Shown: positions 22,961-35,629, counted from the stretch's first letter. The stretch: DNA of 64,000 nt from Gnetum montanum (GCA_015680685.1 MNCI01030805.1:193469-257468), one strand, 5' to 3'. Numbers and translations are program-made. Notes: generated from the sequence alone by a model not told the origin.

Positions 22961-25900
22961 ATGGCTGCATCAACCATCGCTGTTAACACTGCTAGCCTTG
23001 AAAACCCTTGGATGTTGCAAGTTACAGCTACTATTGTTGAGCCACTGACTAGTTCGGTGCGACTACACCAGTCCCTCAAGATTCAAAATAAAGAGCCCAA
23101 TGGACACGCTCAGCATAGGAAACATTACAACTTTCTTTACACCAAACTTATGGAAAATTTTCCCATGTACCCATAGAAACTTGAAGCGAAACACGAATAC
23201 GAGTTCATCTACTATAACGGGAAAGAATTCATTCCTTCACCTAATGATTCCATACCCTTGATAGACCAGCAAAAATGGATGCTAGATCAACTGCTAATGG
23301 CCAGGGCATTAGCAGAACAACGAGACGAGATGTTCTATGATGAAGCATCCCAAGATGGACAGGAGGGCTTAGATTGCCACTCTAAGGGAGGCAGTCACGC
23401 TAGCATTTTTGTAGCTCCTCCCTCCACAGCGTCCTACGTAAATCCACTGTTTATGGTCACTACACCGTTATCATTTTCCATCGTCGATCATCTGGTGCAT
23501 GTGTCCCATCAACATTTCTTCTCTATGGCTACCCTCTTAGGTGGTATTCCTTTATAGACCATTCCTCCGCAGTCAGAATTAGTGAATCCATCTCATCACA
23601 TACCTGTGCCTACATCACCATATGTGCACGTAGTCCCTACTTCGCAATTACACACAGCTCCTACACTCATCCCAGCTTACATGATAGGACTTGCCACTAC
23701 CGCGTGGTGGGCTCCAAATACATCGTCCCTTGTTGCACATCCTACGCAAATGTCTCATATTCACCATCATCAACACCAATCCTGTAGATGATAGACCCCA
23801 CTACAAGGTCATTGTTTGTGCCCCTGGCTACGTAAACAACATATCCCATGGCACAATCGATGGTTGTCGCCCCACCTGCACCACCTATTGAGTGGTGGAT
23901 GCCAGAAGTGGCAACACTTGCAGGGATAGTTTTGATAGCATCACACACTAGCCAAGCTATCACCCCTTTCCCATCACCTAGCGTGGCTCCCCCTACTATT
24001 CCACAACCAACCTCTTCATCCACGGGTTTGGATCAATCCTTCCAAATTATTCAAACCCTTACCAAGGAGGTTAAGTGCCTCAAGGCTACCAATTCTGACA
24101 CAATACAAGTCATGGATTTTTACCATGATAACCCTATCAATTTGGCAGTGCCCACTTTGTCGTTACCCCCTGGGATGTCACTTTCCCATTTTACAAAATA
24201 TAATGGAAAAGGAGATCCTAACGTTCATTTAATCACCTTCATGTTAGAGTCATTGTTGCTACAATAATGGCCAGATACCATCATCCATGTCTTTGCTATG
24301 TCCTTAATAGGTAAAGATTTAGACTAGTATTATGCATCTCCATGCTCTTTCATCTCAGCCTTGGAAGACCTGTTAACTCAGTTCATGACTTGTTTCAAAT
24401 ACAACCTAAAACTAGACGTCATGCTGGATCAACCTATGGAAGTCGAGAAAGATCTACTCAAGCAAGTCCAAAAGTTTATACAGCGGTGGAGCACAACCTT
24501 GAATGAAATTCGTGAACCCATTGTGGAGGCCTATTTGTTGGATATCTTCAAGGGGGTAGTCCATGACTTCATTAAGTTCAAACTGTATTACCTTGCACCC
24601 TGCTCCCTCAGCCAAGCCTTCACTCAGACTAAGAGCATTCAAGATGTGGTAGAGGCTAGTAAAGGCCCAGTGTATGTGGTCTACAAAAATTCCAAAAACA
24701 AGAGCAAAGACAAGGGAAAAGCTACAAAAATGACGATAGCAGCTGTAGCCAAAGAGGCCAAGAAGAAAAATGACAACAAGAAGGTATCTACGGCGCCTGC
24801 TAAGGCCACAACTAGCTCAAACAGCACCAATCAGGAAACAACACCCCCCTCTGAAGCATCCCCACAGCCAAAGCCAAATTTTGAGCATAAAGATTGCTCA
24901 AAATACACAGATCTACCTGTAAAGCCTTCAAAACTTCTAAAGAAATTGCTGGGAACTGGTCACATTGAACATAAGAAGGTGTCCAAGGAGGATCTGAAAT
25001 GCCACAGATGACATTGTGAGCTGCTCAAGAACCCCTCCTTGGCCCTACCAAATGAACCGTCAGTTCCCAAAAACTTTAGGCTTGACCATTTTTGTGACTA
25101 CCAGCAACTATTTGGTCATGACATGGATTACTATTTGGCATTGAAAAATGACATTCAACATATGATCGATCAAGGTAAATTGATCCTAGACAACAGTAGT
25201 CTGGTCTATCCGGAAAACTAGTCCATGCATGTGTATCAAGACCCGTTCAAAACAAATAATGTAGGGTACACTATCAACATAGTGGGTATGGAGGGTGATG
25301 GCCAGAACTAGCCAAAGCAAGCCTTTGTGTTACGTGTACCTCCTCACCCACCTTAGACAATAATCCCATCAACATCGACAGGTGAGGCTCAGCGACAACC
25401 TTTTGTCCTCTGAGTCCCGTCTTAGACCTTCGTTCCACACCCCATTGTCAATAAAGCCACAGCCCAGCCCGCACCCACACCTAGAGCACCCTTTGTCATT
25501 AGGGTGCCAAAACTATTAGTTTCTCTTGCTAGGTAATGGAAAGTATCTAATTCAATGCCCCAATCACAATCTACCAAGAAAGGAGAAGGGCGTATGATAG
25601 GTAACACAGCCAAGGACCGCCTTACGCTTGGGTTTCTTAAGCCTATGCCTCTCGCCTCAACACCCTTGGCTCCTCCTTCCTCTAAAAAGGAGGATGTTAC
25701 GTAGGTGCAACCATCCTCTCCCTATCCAAGAAAACACAATCCTCAACCAGAAACCATTCCTCCTTGAGAGATTCGTCAACTAGGACGAATGGAAGAAGAG
25801 AGGAGTAGAAAACAACCTGATCGTGGGCATGATCTGCTCAACGGTTTTATGCAAGTCAAGTAGGCTCTTAAAAAAAATACAATGCTGAGCCTCTATGACT

Positions 25901-26721
25901 TGTTGATGACATCAAAAAATCAATGTGAAGCCATGGTTCACATGTTAGCGTCCATACCTGTGGATGAGAGTGTGTCAGTAGACGAACATGCAATTCATTC
26001 AATTATGCTACCTTCGACTATTGAACAACCACGATCTCCCCAATTGACATTTTATGAAAAATCCATTAAGGATGATCCAGAAAAGAGTCAAGTGACAATA
26101 GTGTCCATGTTCATCACTATCTGAGTCAGCTAGTATAGAATTCGGAGAGCACACATAGATGACGGGACCGCTACCAATGTCATTCCATATCCCATAGTGG
26201 ATAAACTGGGTTTGATTGACCATATCAATACCACAACAACATCATGTTTGAATTCATTTAACGGGGCATGAGTGCAAGTCAAGGGAATGGTACACATCAA
26301 TTTTGTAGCGAGGGATCAATTCCCCATAGATGCAGTGTTTATCGTCATTGAGGAGATGCTTGATTTCAACCTAATCTTAGGGAGGTCTTGGTTAGCTCAA
26401 TTAAGGGTAGTCTCATCACCCATTCATCAAGAGATCCACTTTCCCTATGAAAGAGGGGTAGTGATCATCCATGGTGATAAGATGACCTGTCAAGTGGTTA
26501 ACAACATGGAAATGGAATAGGGTTCAGAGGTTAAGATCCCTGAAGATCAAACCTCTGTCCCTATAGTTGAATAGGTCGACACAGTGGCCAATGAAATCTT
26601 GTCTTGGGCTGAACTACGCTTCCAGGGAGAAGATGGTAGCATAGAGGAATGTTGTAATAAGCCTCCTCATCCATATGCATCATCAAATCTAAAAATGATC
26701 AAGAAACAACTACGAAGCTAG
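22961..26721 (+). pseudogene. gag-protease pseudogene of internal region A
   Basis: ATG at 22961 (MAASTIAVNTASLENPWML) sits at the same place in B and C. Domains in order: N-terminal block to about 23180; Ser/Pro/Thr-rich middle (23400-24020); PPGMSLSHFTKYNGKGDP at 24163-24216; retrotransposon gag domain 24361-24660 (LLTQFMTCFKYNL, FIQRWS); Lys-rich spacer; zinc-knuckle-like C-x2-Q-x4-H-x4-Y at 25087-25140 (consensus C-x2-H-x4-H-x4-C). Protease: IDDGTATNVIP with the active-site DDG at 26158-26166, then FNLILGRSWLAQL at 26363-26401. The ancestral stop is TAG 26719-26721, giving about 1250 codons. Stops at 23176 and 26518, and others, kill the frame. The gene encodes particle protein plus its maturation protease. 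Confidence 0.85.
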
Positions 26722-26832
26722 CAAATGAACACGTTAGCATGACATGTTATATCAGTCTGAATTGTTTACTGTTACACAATTTATGCTCTTTCTTGTCGCA
26801 TTATTATCGTTACACTTTTTCATATTCATCTT

Positions 26833-26964
26833 GGCCCAAAATGGCCTTAAACTAGTTACGTCTTGCCATGGCTTAAAACTGGGAATTTTGTTTATTCTTT
26901 TACACTTACGATGGCCCAGCCTGAAATGGCCTTAAACTATTAGTGGCCTGCGGCGGCCTAAAAT
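26833..26964. repeat. Linker repeat cluster between gag-pro and antisense gene (A)
   Basis: Four units of the type GGCCCAAAATGGCCTTAAAC followed by TAG. 26722-26832 and 26965-27103 hold nothing else recognisable. Confidence 0.8.
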
Positions 26965-27103
26965 GTGTAACCTTTCTGACGATACATTTCCTTTCATAAA
27001 ATCAAAAAAAAATTAAAAATGTTATTTTACGATCACATAGATCAAAGAACACTATTCTTTATTCCCATTCATTATAACAAAATGTTTGTCCAATATTTCC
27101 ATG

Positions 27104-30100
27104 CTACACATCCCCTTTCTTAGCACTTCCATCAGCATCATTTAACTCCACCTCTGCCTCATGAGGGTCATTTTCATAAGGACCTTCTTTGCATGATGTC
27201 TCTTCATGGGGGCGATCCTCTCTATAGGGTTCCCCCTCATGGGGACCTTCTTTGTGAGGGACATCATCTCCATCATACTTCTCTTCATGAGGATCCTCTT
27301 CATGTCAATCATATGATTTGACATGAAACAAACATTAGCGTTGGCATTGAAATTATGCATAAAAAAATACAAATGTAAGATAGCCTACCTGTGATGGTCC
27401 TGCATCAATCGTGAAAGGAATTTCTTATAGGCTGACTAACAGATGTCGCATGATCTTGTCCTCAGTGAACTCGGCCCAAATGACATCTCCTAGATCAGCT
27501 CCAAACTTTACCTTTCCTTTTTCCATGGGAGTCCACTGTGGCGGTTTAGGAAAGAAGGAAGGGATAGTGGTCTCCCCACCAGGGAGGGTTAACTCTCTCT
27601 TAGGGGAAGCACTCATTGTCACTTGCTCCTGGAACCTTTTATATGCTTTAGAAGCACCGATGACATTGAGGAAAAACCGGAGGACCACGCTTTAACCATG
27701 GAATCCCTATAATGTTGGCGATAGGCAACACATTATCTTTTATACACATGCTTATGGTCTTTCTATGCCTACCCCCATTCTTGGATCCTCGCACTAAAAT
27801 CCTTCCAATCTTGGTTATTCTAGGCTAGGAGATCCATTTGCATCCACTGCTCAATAAGCTCATGACTAGCTGGAATGTTGTTCCTGACGACCATCCAATA
27901 ACAGGCATAGTCAACCATAGCTATCCACTAATTTTTGTCATTGGTGTCTTGAGCTTGTAGAAATTCATTCCGGGACTCAAGGTCCTCAACCTTAGCTGTT
28001 AGGGTCATTTTTTCCTTTTCTATTTTCTACAACCTCTTCCAAAGCTCTTCGTTGACGTTCTGACACTCCCATAAAGAATGGGCTAAGTGTAATGCACATT
28101 TACACATCTCATTGTAAAGGCTACATGGCACTTTGGTCACCTCTGGTGAGGGTTCAGGGGTAGTGTCTATGTCAACAGGATCTTTGGAATCCCATTTGAG
28201 GTGAGATCTTGTAACATGAAAGATAACCGTTTGACGCAACAGAATAACGTAATGTTGTACTTTCAACGATTCTTGCGTAACAAGAGTGACATACCAATTT
28301 CAGGATCGATTTGCTCTAAGAGACCAATCATATCATTCACAATGCCCTCCATAAAGGTGAATTTATCAGGGGCTTCGCCCCAATGTTGAGTTGGGGCTGC
28401 TGACAAAGATATGCCACTATTACCAGAAATGCCTATTACGTAAATAAAATAGGTTAAACATAGCACATCAGACAAAGGCCAATTGAGATGTCACAACAAC
28501 ACAAAGCTCCAATTCAACAAACCCCCAGGTGTAATAGTGAGAAGATTTCTCTCCAAGAAAATGTTCAAACTTACCAGTGACAAACTGCTCCTCCTTTTTT
28601 GGCTCATCCAAAAGGACCTCGATGTCCTCTACAACCATCTCCCCTTCAGGCACAAAAGCCTGTGTGTTTCCTACGTTATTAATCAAGGCCTCATTTTCTA
28701 GAACTACGACCCCTTCTCCATGCCGTAAAACTATGGCCCCTATTTCAGGGGTCAATTCCTCTACATCTTTCCCTTTTTTTGTCAAACAACATAGTTAACC
28801 AAAACAAAAATTTATTAATGTTTTATAAGCGCTACACACAATTACGTCTATACATAGCATAATACACATAAACTAATCTTACATCCTTCTACTTACGAAC
28901 TGGATGATCATTCTTATGAAATTTAATTCATAGTTTTCTTTCCTCTTCACCAGTCGGGCTAAAGGACTCCACCATCGGATGATGCTTTTTCTGCTAAACT
29001 GATGAATCCACTATTTCTGCTGCAAGGCATTTCCCCCTAGACATACTACCACTGTAGGAAGAAGGCATCCCACCCATGCTATCTTGGCCTCGCACACGAG
29101 GCGCCACCAAATCCTTAGTTGTTAGTGAAAATGACTCTCTAATACCTTCAGGAGGATCTTGGGATCAGACAGTGCGGAAGACCTAAGAAATCCATGGTTT
29201 AGAAATCTGGTTACAGTCTTGCTACATCCAAGCTCCATCCCTGTGAACCACTAGAAATTCAGAAAAATGTTGAAAGCAAGCTATGAAAAATGTAAAATGC
29301 ACATTGAAATGAGACTCAAGCTTCTTGTGAAGCTTGCCATTTCAGCATGCAGGCCTTTAGTAAGGTAACTGGCCTACTTATACAGTGTCCCCTCCTTCAT
29401 AACCTCCCGCATAATCCAAGCCTGCTCTATGGAAAAGATTCTTCCTTGGGAGAGTAGTTTGGGGAAGGCGTGAGCTCGAAAGAGGGGATAAATGACATTA
29501 GCCACATCTAGTTGGATTTTATTGGCAAGGATGCCTTTTGGTTCCTTTTTAATCCCTAGCCATTCCTCTATGTCTTTCTAATGCTTAGAACCTCTCTTTA
29601 ACCTCTCTTCCACTGGAAGACCATCATAAGGAATGCCAAAAAAGTTAGCGAATAGTCGAGCATTAATATCAAAACTCACATGCATGTTACGCACACACAT
29701 GTGAGGATGCTCGGCTTCTTCACTAAAGGAGTCGACTAGGGTTAGCATTTTGGCTATTGTGACATCAAGGGTTATAGTTAGAAATAGCTCCATCAGTCTA
29801 CCTTCTCGGAGGTTATTGGTTATGACAGCTGGAGCCGCTCCTTGGCAGAGCCAACGTTGCACTTCTTTTATGTCGCCATAACAGAAAAAGAGACCTTTTG
29901 CCTCATGCCCAGAAGCTATCACTGTGACCTCCCATGATTCCCTAACTATGAACATAAAACAATAGTTTAGAAAAAATAGTAAAATAATAAAATATTATAC
30001 ACTGTTCGTACTCCTTAAGGTCATTTGTTTGATCATCATAGCATAACTTAGCACGTCTAAAGGGCAAAGGGATTTTCTCTTGTACATCCTCAATGGTGAT

Positions 30101-31523
30101 AGGATGATCCAAAGTCCATTCCTTATCCAGCCATCCAGAGTCTCTACACTTGGTGAAGAATTTGGCATAACGGATAGGGTAGTGTTAGATTTCAAATCCT
30201 AGTTGTCCTAGGACACCAGCACACACATTTCTGATGGAAGTGAATTCTTTTATGGCTATTTCGGCCATAGATAACATGTCTGTATCACCTTGGAGACCAT
30301 TAGCATTGATAAAAAACCTATGTCATAGAATGTAGACAATTGTTTATACTTGATGCAAAAAATAAAACAACAGTTAGCACATCATAACACCTTGAAAACA
30401 CCTACCCGCTAGCATAATACATGATGCCAGGTGGATTCTGAAAATAAGTCATGAGATGACGAGCCATGAACAATGTGTTGTAGGCGTGATAACAATCAAA
30501 CTTGGGCATCTCCCAGATCCAAGATAAATGCCTCAAACCCTTGATGTTCTATTCATGGTATTTTCCTCTCATAGTCTCGATTGAGCCATCCACTAGAAAC
30601 ATTAAGATGTCCTACATTGACCCAACCAGTAGTGTCTCCAGAATGGCGACAGCCACCTCGGTTAGTAGATGCGACCAAATAATTACGCTAAAATTATGCA
30701 ACAAAAACTGCAACTCCCATGCGCCTTTCTAGAACCAAACTGCCTCTTCCCCTACACGAGCATGGGGAGGAGGAACATTGGCCATGGAGACATGTAAACA
30801 ACATAGAATGCCCACAATGTCCAAGATGATCAGGATGGGCCTTAGCATAATCCTTTACAATAAAGTGCACTACCATTAGAAAAAAGCAATTTAGACTTAG
30901 TAACAACATCAAAGCCAATCAAATAAAAAATATTTCACAAGAATGTATTACGCAACACTAGGGTTCTCATTATCTTGACTCCCAGAAAATCACATGTTAC
31001 GCTAGAGATGCATTACCAAAATAGTCCAAACCCTTGTGACGATGCAAGGGCTGTCTCCAACAATGAAGATAAAGCTAACACCACATATTACCCTAGCATA
31101 ACATGCAACCATTATAGGTAAGGTAATGAAACCCCATTTTCACTATGCAAGGGTACAATACTTAGACTCCTGACTAGTTACGTATTATGTTTGTACAATG
31201 TTACCTAGGATCACCCAAACCCTTGTGATGATGCCAGGTTTGTCTTTGACAATGGTAATAGGGGCAATATCACAAACTCTAGTAGCGTAACTAGCATAGG
31301 TAGGTATCGACATCAAACACAATGCACATCTTCGAAACAGATACAATTATGACATTGTGACAGCGAAAACAAAAATCATACGAGGAAGGTAAAAAATGAC
31401 TTACTAGGCAAGTGGAGTAGCCTCCCAAGTTTTGATTGGAGCCTTTGAAATTCCCCCCAAGCTTTCCTGCACTTCATTGATCCTTGCCAACTTACCATGT
31501 TTGCCTTTGGTCTTCAGTACCAT
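27104..31523 (-). pseudogene. Antisense spliced gene of A: HAD-like / transposon-domain / coiled-coil / acidic-tail protein
   Basis: Eight exons on the minus strand: 31523-31405, 30852-30406, 30317-30052, 29945-28897, 28772-28575, 28432-28295, 28208-27389, 27310-27104. Donors GTAAGT (exons 1, 4, 5), GTAGG (2, 7) and GTATGT (6) are visible; the exon 3 donor is mutated (CTAAGT) and the exon 8 acceptor is TG. Phases fit. Exon 1: MVLKTKGKHGKLARINEVQ. Exons 2-3 resemble an FCP1/NLI-type HAD phosphatase (LIILDIVGILCC as motif I; VIIWSH; NTLF...NPPGIMYY where active enzymes have DDSPYK). Exon 4 resembles the putative plant transposon domain (LFANFFGIP, VIYPLFRAHAFP). Exon 7 starts with coiled coil (WKRL...KVEDLES). 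Exon 8 is acidic. In-frame stops and 1-nt deletions in exons 4 and 7 inactivate it. Product, location and function are unknown. Confidence 0.75.
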
Positions 31524-32104
31524 GGTTACACCTAAATAATCTTTGCAAAAGCGTCTACTTATGCCTTCCTTCTACTTTAGCCTAACTCAACCTTGCGATG
31601 TTTACAATTTACTTTGAGGACGAACCATCTACTTATGAATGTGATGGTGAAAACTTGCTTTTTACGTGTCTGATCAACATAGAAATTTCCCGAAACATAG
31701 ACATGTCAGTTCGACATGAAGCATAAAGATCGCACCATTTATCTTGTAGATATCACATTGATGACGGTCCAAAAGGATCCTAAACTAACGCATAGCTTAT
31801 CGTCTCGTAATCCAGTCGCATTAACTACGATCTGTACAAAATCCTAAATTAGCTGTTTTGAGACACTAGACACATCACATTATACCTTTCATCATAGTTC
31901 GTAGAAACCTTATGCTAATACCTAGGAAACCTAGCTTGCTATTTTCTTACAAACTGCCTATATTGTAACGGTCCGCTAAGACCTTAAACTGGAAACCTTT
32001 TTAACACGCATCTCTAAAAAACCTTCTATCATTTTACCAAGGTGACAAAAATAAAAAAAATGTAACAACTTCCGTTCTTGGCGATTTTTCATGTCAATTC
32101 ACAA
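31524..32104. repeat. Spacer upstream of antisense gene with linker repeats (A)
   Basis: Linker units at 31761-31790, 31846-31862 and 31965-31999 (ACGGTCCGCTAAGACCTTAA then ACTGG). This is the second cluster type, shared with B (49071-49309) and Z (63581-63803). It separates the divergent starts of the antisense gene (ATG 31523, leftward) and pol (ATG 32105, rightward), so promoter elements for the antisense gene are expected here. No clear TATA box is visible in this copy. Confidence 0.7.
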
Positions 32105-35100
32105 ATGGACGAAACTTTACTCGCACCCCTAGCCATAACAGGCCCATAAAGCGAAAATTTTAGGCAGCCTAATCTTGCAATTATAGGAACTGATGCTTCC
32201 TCTTGTTACATAACCATAGAAGCCTCAGAAGTATTCCTAGACTGGCCAGAAAATTTGGCCCAAAACCTAGACTTGGAGGCTGGTGATGTGATCAAGGATT
32301 CCCTCACTGAGGTCTCTGTAGTTACACATAAAGGAGAAAGAAAAAATCTAAAGGTTAGTTCCCTCCTTGACCCACAAACACAGAGTAATATATCTCGAGT
32401 ACTCCAAGATAACATTACATATTTCGCATGGTCGTATGAAGACATGCCAGGTTTAGACCCATGACTGATACAACACAATATCATGTTAAACCCGAGTATC
32501 AAAGCGATTAGAAAAAAAGCATAGAAGATTAAGCTGAAAATCACGTTGGTAGTGCATGATGAAATCACCAAGACATATCAACCTGGTTTCATTCGCAAGG
32601 TTGATTATTCGGATTGGGTGTCAAACATTATTATTGCTTCTAATAAAATGGGAGGAATACACATCTGTATAGACTTCCACGATCTGAACAAAGCAACGAT
32701 TAAAGAAAATTTTCCATTATTGGGTATTGACCAACTTATCAATATAACCACTGGACACGTGTTACTATCCTTCATGGATGGTTTTTCGGGATATAATCAA
32801 ATTCGTATCAACCTAGAGCATCAACTGACTACAACTTTCATGACCCCTTGGGGAATTTTCTGTTATACCATGATGCCCTTTGGGCTGAAAAATGCTGGAG
32901 CAACTTATCAATGCGCCATGACATATATCTTTAGCGATTACCTCTTAGAGAGATTGAATGACTACGTAGAAAACATAGCTGTTAAATTTAGGAATTTGAA
33001 AGATCACCTAGAGGACCTAGAGTTAATCATAAAATGATGTCTTAGGCATGACCTACGGCTCAACCCAAGAAAATGTGTATTTAGAGTCAAAATCGGATGC
33101 ATGTTGGGGTTTGTAGTATCAAAGGCTGGAATATGAGTCGACCTCAACAAGGTTAAGGCCATCGTTAACCTAGCACCACCTACAAATCTCAAAGAACTAC
33201 ATCGGTTTCAAGGTAGGTTACAGCTTATCAGGAGGTTCATCTCAAAGTTGACAGACAAATTATATCCTATGCAACATTTGCTCAAGAAGGGGGTTAACTT
33301 TGAATGGACTGAGGACTACCACCATGCGTTTGATAATCTGAAGAAAGAGCTGTTACATTTGCCAACGGTTTTTCCCCCATAGAGGGATCAACCTTTCTAC
33401 ATCTACCTAGCAAGTTTGGATGTGTCCATAGCTACGTTGTTGTGTCAAAAGAGGGATGATGGGTTAGAAATACCTATCTATTATCTAATTCATGCTCTAT
33501 TCTCATATGAAACAAGGTACAATGAAGGAGTGTAACTGCTTGGCATTAGTGTTTGCACTCAAAAAATGTAGACACTATCTTTTCCGCAACCAAGTTAACA
33601 TAATTTACAAGAACAACATTCTACATACAATCACGGATAATTTATACGAGAGCAGTAGGATAGCCCATTGGAAATCCATCATAGCAGAATTTGACCTGCA
33701 TTATGTTGGCCAATCTTCCATGAAAGGTCAAGGAATAGCCGACCAACTGGTAACATCACCTATTAACGATTAGGCCGCGATAGAGCCTGAGTTTCCTGAT
33801 GAACATGTACATAGTTTAAACCCTGTATCAATAGGCCTCGAAGTGATGTTATATTTTGATGAAGCTTCAACTACTATAGGTGGTAATGCCACCACCATCA
33901 TTATGCTTTCCCCTGAGGATGTTCACCCATTGGCTTACCGCCTGACGTTTCCCTATACGAACAATGTGGCAGAATACGAGGGACTCCTTGGGGATTGTTA
34001 ACAGCCAAAGAACTAAACATCCAACACCTAGAAATCCAAGGTTATTCGATGCTCATTGTCAATCAAATAACAAATGTCTATGACTCTAAAGCTATGCATT
34101 TATAGCCCTATTGTGATATGGCTAAAGATCTTCTAAAATAACTCACAACGAACAACGTCTAACACATGCCGCATAGTGAGAACACTGTAGATGATGCACT
34201 AGCTACACTAGCTCTAAACATGCCACCACATTTGTTTGCCACCTGGCCTACTTTAATGATAGAATGTACAGACCCTATAATCCAAGTGGCACAAATCTCT
34301 TTTTCAAGTGTAGAAGGAATGCTAGAATGGTACGACAACATTCAAACCTACCTTCTGCATGGCGAACCACCACATGAGTTAACACTTGTATAAAAAGATG
34401 TAATCCGCAAGCGTGCTAGGCAATACATAATCATCGGAGACAATACTCTATGTAGGCACTCTTTTGATGGTGTATTGTTAACCTGTGTTAATAGTGACCA
34501 AGCACAAAGGATAGTTGGTGAAGTCCATGAGGGCCTATGTGGAGGACACATAGCCCCGTGAGCCATGGCCGCCAAAATCAGATGCTTAGGGTATTACTAG
34601 CTATACATGGAATGAGATTGCCTTACCAAAGTTAAGACATGTGACACATGTCAGCGTTATGCAAATCTAATACACATGTTACTGACTGAGTTACATACCA
34701 CATAGATCAATTGGCCATTCCAACGATGGGGACTAGACATCATAGGCCCCATCATGCCTAAGTGTTCTGCAGGACATAGCTTCATTATAACTACCACTGA
34801 ATACTTCATAAAGTGGGTCAAGGATATTCCCCTATGAAAGACTACATCTCAACAAGTCTGCCATTTTATTTTGGATAACATAGTAACCAGGTTTGGGCTT
34901 TCCATGACTATTGTGACCGACAATGGACCACATTTCAGTAGTACTGAAACCAAATCTTTCTGCAATAACCTTGGTATTAAGAAATATTTTTCCTCATCCT
35001 ATTACCCACAACCAAATGATCAAGTAGAAGAAACAATCAAAGTGGTTATCAATTTACTCAAGAATATGCTCAGTAGCAACAAGAAACGATGGCATGAAAA

Positions 35101-35624
35101 AATCCTCTACGTGCTATGGGCCTATCGTACAACATGCAGAATAGCTACCAGTAGGACACCCTATAGCCTAGTCTACATATCTGAAGCAATGTTACCCCTT
35201 AAACTACAGGTTCCCTCACTACGGATGGTCCTCTCCACGGTTATAAATGAGGCTCAACACAACAAGTCCAGGATCGTGGATCTAGACTCAGTGGAGGAGA
35301 AAAGCATTTAGATGCTCGACAACATCAAAAAATATTAGGACAACCAGAAGAAGAAACATCATCGCAACCTGCATCAATGACTAATTAAGAAAGGACACTT
35401 AGTTCTTAAGGCTGTTCATGAACCAGTGAGCAAATTCTCTACAAGCTGAGAAGGCCCCTTCTTGGTTGTCGATGCATATGGTAATGGAGCATTCAGGCTA
35501 GCGGACATTGATGGCAATGAACTTCCAAATCTGGTGAATCACATGTATCTGAAGTAGTACCACATTTAAGTGATAGCTCTGCTCAAACGCAAGGTAATAA
35601 ACATATGTAGAACTGGCGCTGTAA
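32105..35624 (+). pseudogene. pol pseudogene of internal region A (RT, RNase H, second RNase H, integrase)
   Basis: A likely start is ATG 32105 (MDETLLAPLAI), also present in B. Reverse transcriptase covers 32540-33030: ICIDFHDLNKAT, FMDGFSGYNQI, YTMMPFGLKNAGATYQ, and YVEN at 32963-32974 where active enzymes have YVDD. A first RNase H follows at 33380-33770. A second RNase H-like segment begins YFDEAS (about 33850) and reads LAYRLTFPYTNNVAEYEGLL, a Tat-lineage hallmark. Integrase: HEGLCGGH and CDTC zinc site (34526-34655), then WGLDIIGP, TDNGPHF and QVEE as the D-D-E residues (34725-35030), then SLVY and a basic C-terminus. Numerous stops. It copies RNA into DNA and integrates it. A YVDD loss plus stops means it is dead. 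Confidence 0.9.
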
Positions 35625-35629
35625 CAAAC

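Noticed and set aside
29578-29955. ATG at 29955 as the start of an independent 125-codon antisense gene
   Set aside because: The ATG lies within the intron 3 acceptor (ATGTTCATAG). The same acceptor in B, and a different acceptor sequence in Z, show that coding starts at 29945 as exon 4 of a longer gene.
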